From contig CAVPDA010000014.1 of NCBI GenBank assembly GCA_963702495.1, positions 365,820-429,819 of the forward strand: a stretch of 64,000 nucleotides of DNA, read 5' to 3'. Below the pieces are notes generated by a model. That model was not told the origin of the DNA. It did no database searches and saw only the letters and a program-made list of their open reading frames with translations. This document shows positions 63,564 to 64,000 of this stretch, piece after piece (within the stretch, counting starts at the first letter, position 1; each line of letters starts with the position of its first letter). This DNA comes from CAVPDA01 sp963702495. GTDB taxonomy: Bacteria; Pseudomonadota; Gammaproteobacteria; Burkholderiales; Rhodocyclaceae. The translations under genes and the position numbers were made by a program.

Positions 63564-64000
63564 TTAGGCCCATCGCGGCGGTTGCCTTTCCGTCACACCG
63601 AATTGGCTGGAGGTCACATCGGTGCGAGCCCGCTTTTCGGGGTCCTGCGTCGGTGCGCGCAGGCGTCGGGTCTCCACTTCCCAGACCCAACAGCTGACGG
63701 TGACGTCCCTCGGAATGAGCGGATGGTTCCGGAACGCCTCGACCGTCTTCATGCAGGACTGATCAACGTCATCCATCATTCCGATCCATTTGGCGAATGC
63801 GCCGGGGGACAGCTTCATTTCAGGCAGCGTCGCATCAATGGCCAGCTTGTCGGGGTCGACGCCCTTCGCGCTCAGCGTTTTCTCCAAGTCCGCGGCATTG
63901 GCGGAAAGCACGCCGCACTGGGTATGCTGAACAATCACAATCTTCTTGGTGCCGAAGAAACTGCAGGTCAGCATCGCCGAGCGGATGGCGTCGTCGGTGA
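63564..64000 (-). CDS. Beta-type carbonic anhydrase, C-terminal part (cut by window edge)
   Basis: The frame runs in from the right edge (TDDAIRSAMLTCSFFGTKKI) and ends TGA at 63564. VIVQHTQCGVLSANAADLEK holds the His and Cys zinc ligands of beta-carbonic anhydrases (HTxCG). The first ligand Cys and the Asp-Arg dyad would lie beyond the window. FAKWIGMMDDVDQSCMKTVE and LIPRDVTVSCWVWEVETRRL are the family's C-terminal helix and last strand. The enzyme interconverts CO2 and bicarbonate. The last ~25 residues are an atypical tail. Confidence 0.8.
   Translation of the reverse strand, partial: TDDAIRSAMLTCSFFGTKKIVIVQHTQCGVLSANAADLEKTLSAKGVDPDKLAIDATLPEMKLSPGAFAKWIGMMDDVDQSCMKTVEAFRNHPLIPRDVTVSCWVWEVETRRLRAPTQDPEKRARTDVTSSQFGVTERQPPRWA

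Overview
The window is GC-rich and densely coded. Its gene content fits an environmental betaproteobacterium: di-heme peroxidase, bacteriohemerythrin, a phosphonate operon, an RND pump, and toxin-antitoxin pairs typical of Burkholderiales/Rhodocyclales-like genomes. No rRNA or species marker is present, so the taxonomic call is inference. All assignments come from reading translations and DNA by eye; no search was run.

Layout. 1-9.8 kb holds chromosomal-type genes: a P-type cation ATPase cut by the left edge, a hemerythrin, a small unknown, an overlapping methyltransferase and phosphatidylserine decarboxylase, a CorA/ZntB-type channel, an exported phosphodiesterase-type protein and a PhoD-like phosphatase. 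9.8-18.8 kb is a phosphonate locus. A leftward EamA exporter and phnY face a rightward phnC-phnD-phnE-phnA-(Zn dehydrogenase)-phnW operon. PhnW, PhnY and PhnA together would convert 2-aminoethylphosphonate via phosphonoacetaldehyde and phosphonoacetate to acetate and phosphate, with PhnCDE importing the substrate.

19-26.6 kb is an accessory scrap zone. It holds truncated genes (a glycosyltransferase tail, a beta-barrel fragment, a ParM-like segregation ATPase tail, a CFI-box protein), a HigBA-like pair with a frameshifted toxin, an intact IS1634-family element, a PIN toxin-antitoxin pair, a broken UPF0175 gene, and the 3' part of a tRNA-Leu that looks like an attachment-site relic. 26.8-32.3 kb is a tightly coupled five-gene chaperone operon: TPR protein, J-like protein without HPD, GrpE-like factor, Hsp70 and a zinc-ribbon protein. 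It is the best candidate here for an under-described system. 32.3-39.4 kb carries a possible fatty aldehyde / wax ester group: a truncated WS/DGAT, an AAR-like reductase with a large extra N-terminal domain, an Fe-alcohol dehydrogenase and a saccharopine-dehydrogenase-like oxidoreductase.

39.9-47.5 kb has a frameshifted katG, a BrnT/BrnA pair, a globin followed by a PAS protein, a thioesterase, long gene-poor stretches, and two copies of a ~226 bp MITE-like element. 48.3-58.6 kb returns to chromosomal-type genes: di-heme peroxidase, a small membrane protein, an SbmA/YddA-type ABC transporter with an internal deletion, rhomboid, ClC channel, and an RND efflux operon whose pump gene is frameshifted. 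58.6-62.4 kb holds a second, inverted, near-identical IS1634-family copy and an IS4-family transposase fused to the tail of a DUF4338 (DruA-like) domain. The window ends with a small unknown, an FmdB-type gene with a stop codon, and a beta-carbonic anhydrase cut by the right edge.

Several genes carry one-base frameshifts (phoD-like, higB-like, UPF0175, CFI-box, katG, RND pump, IS4). Sequencing or assembly indels must be excluded before any is called a true pseudogene.
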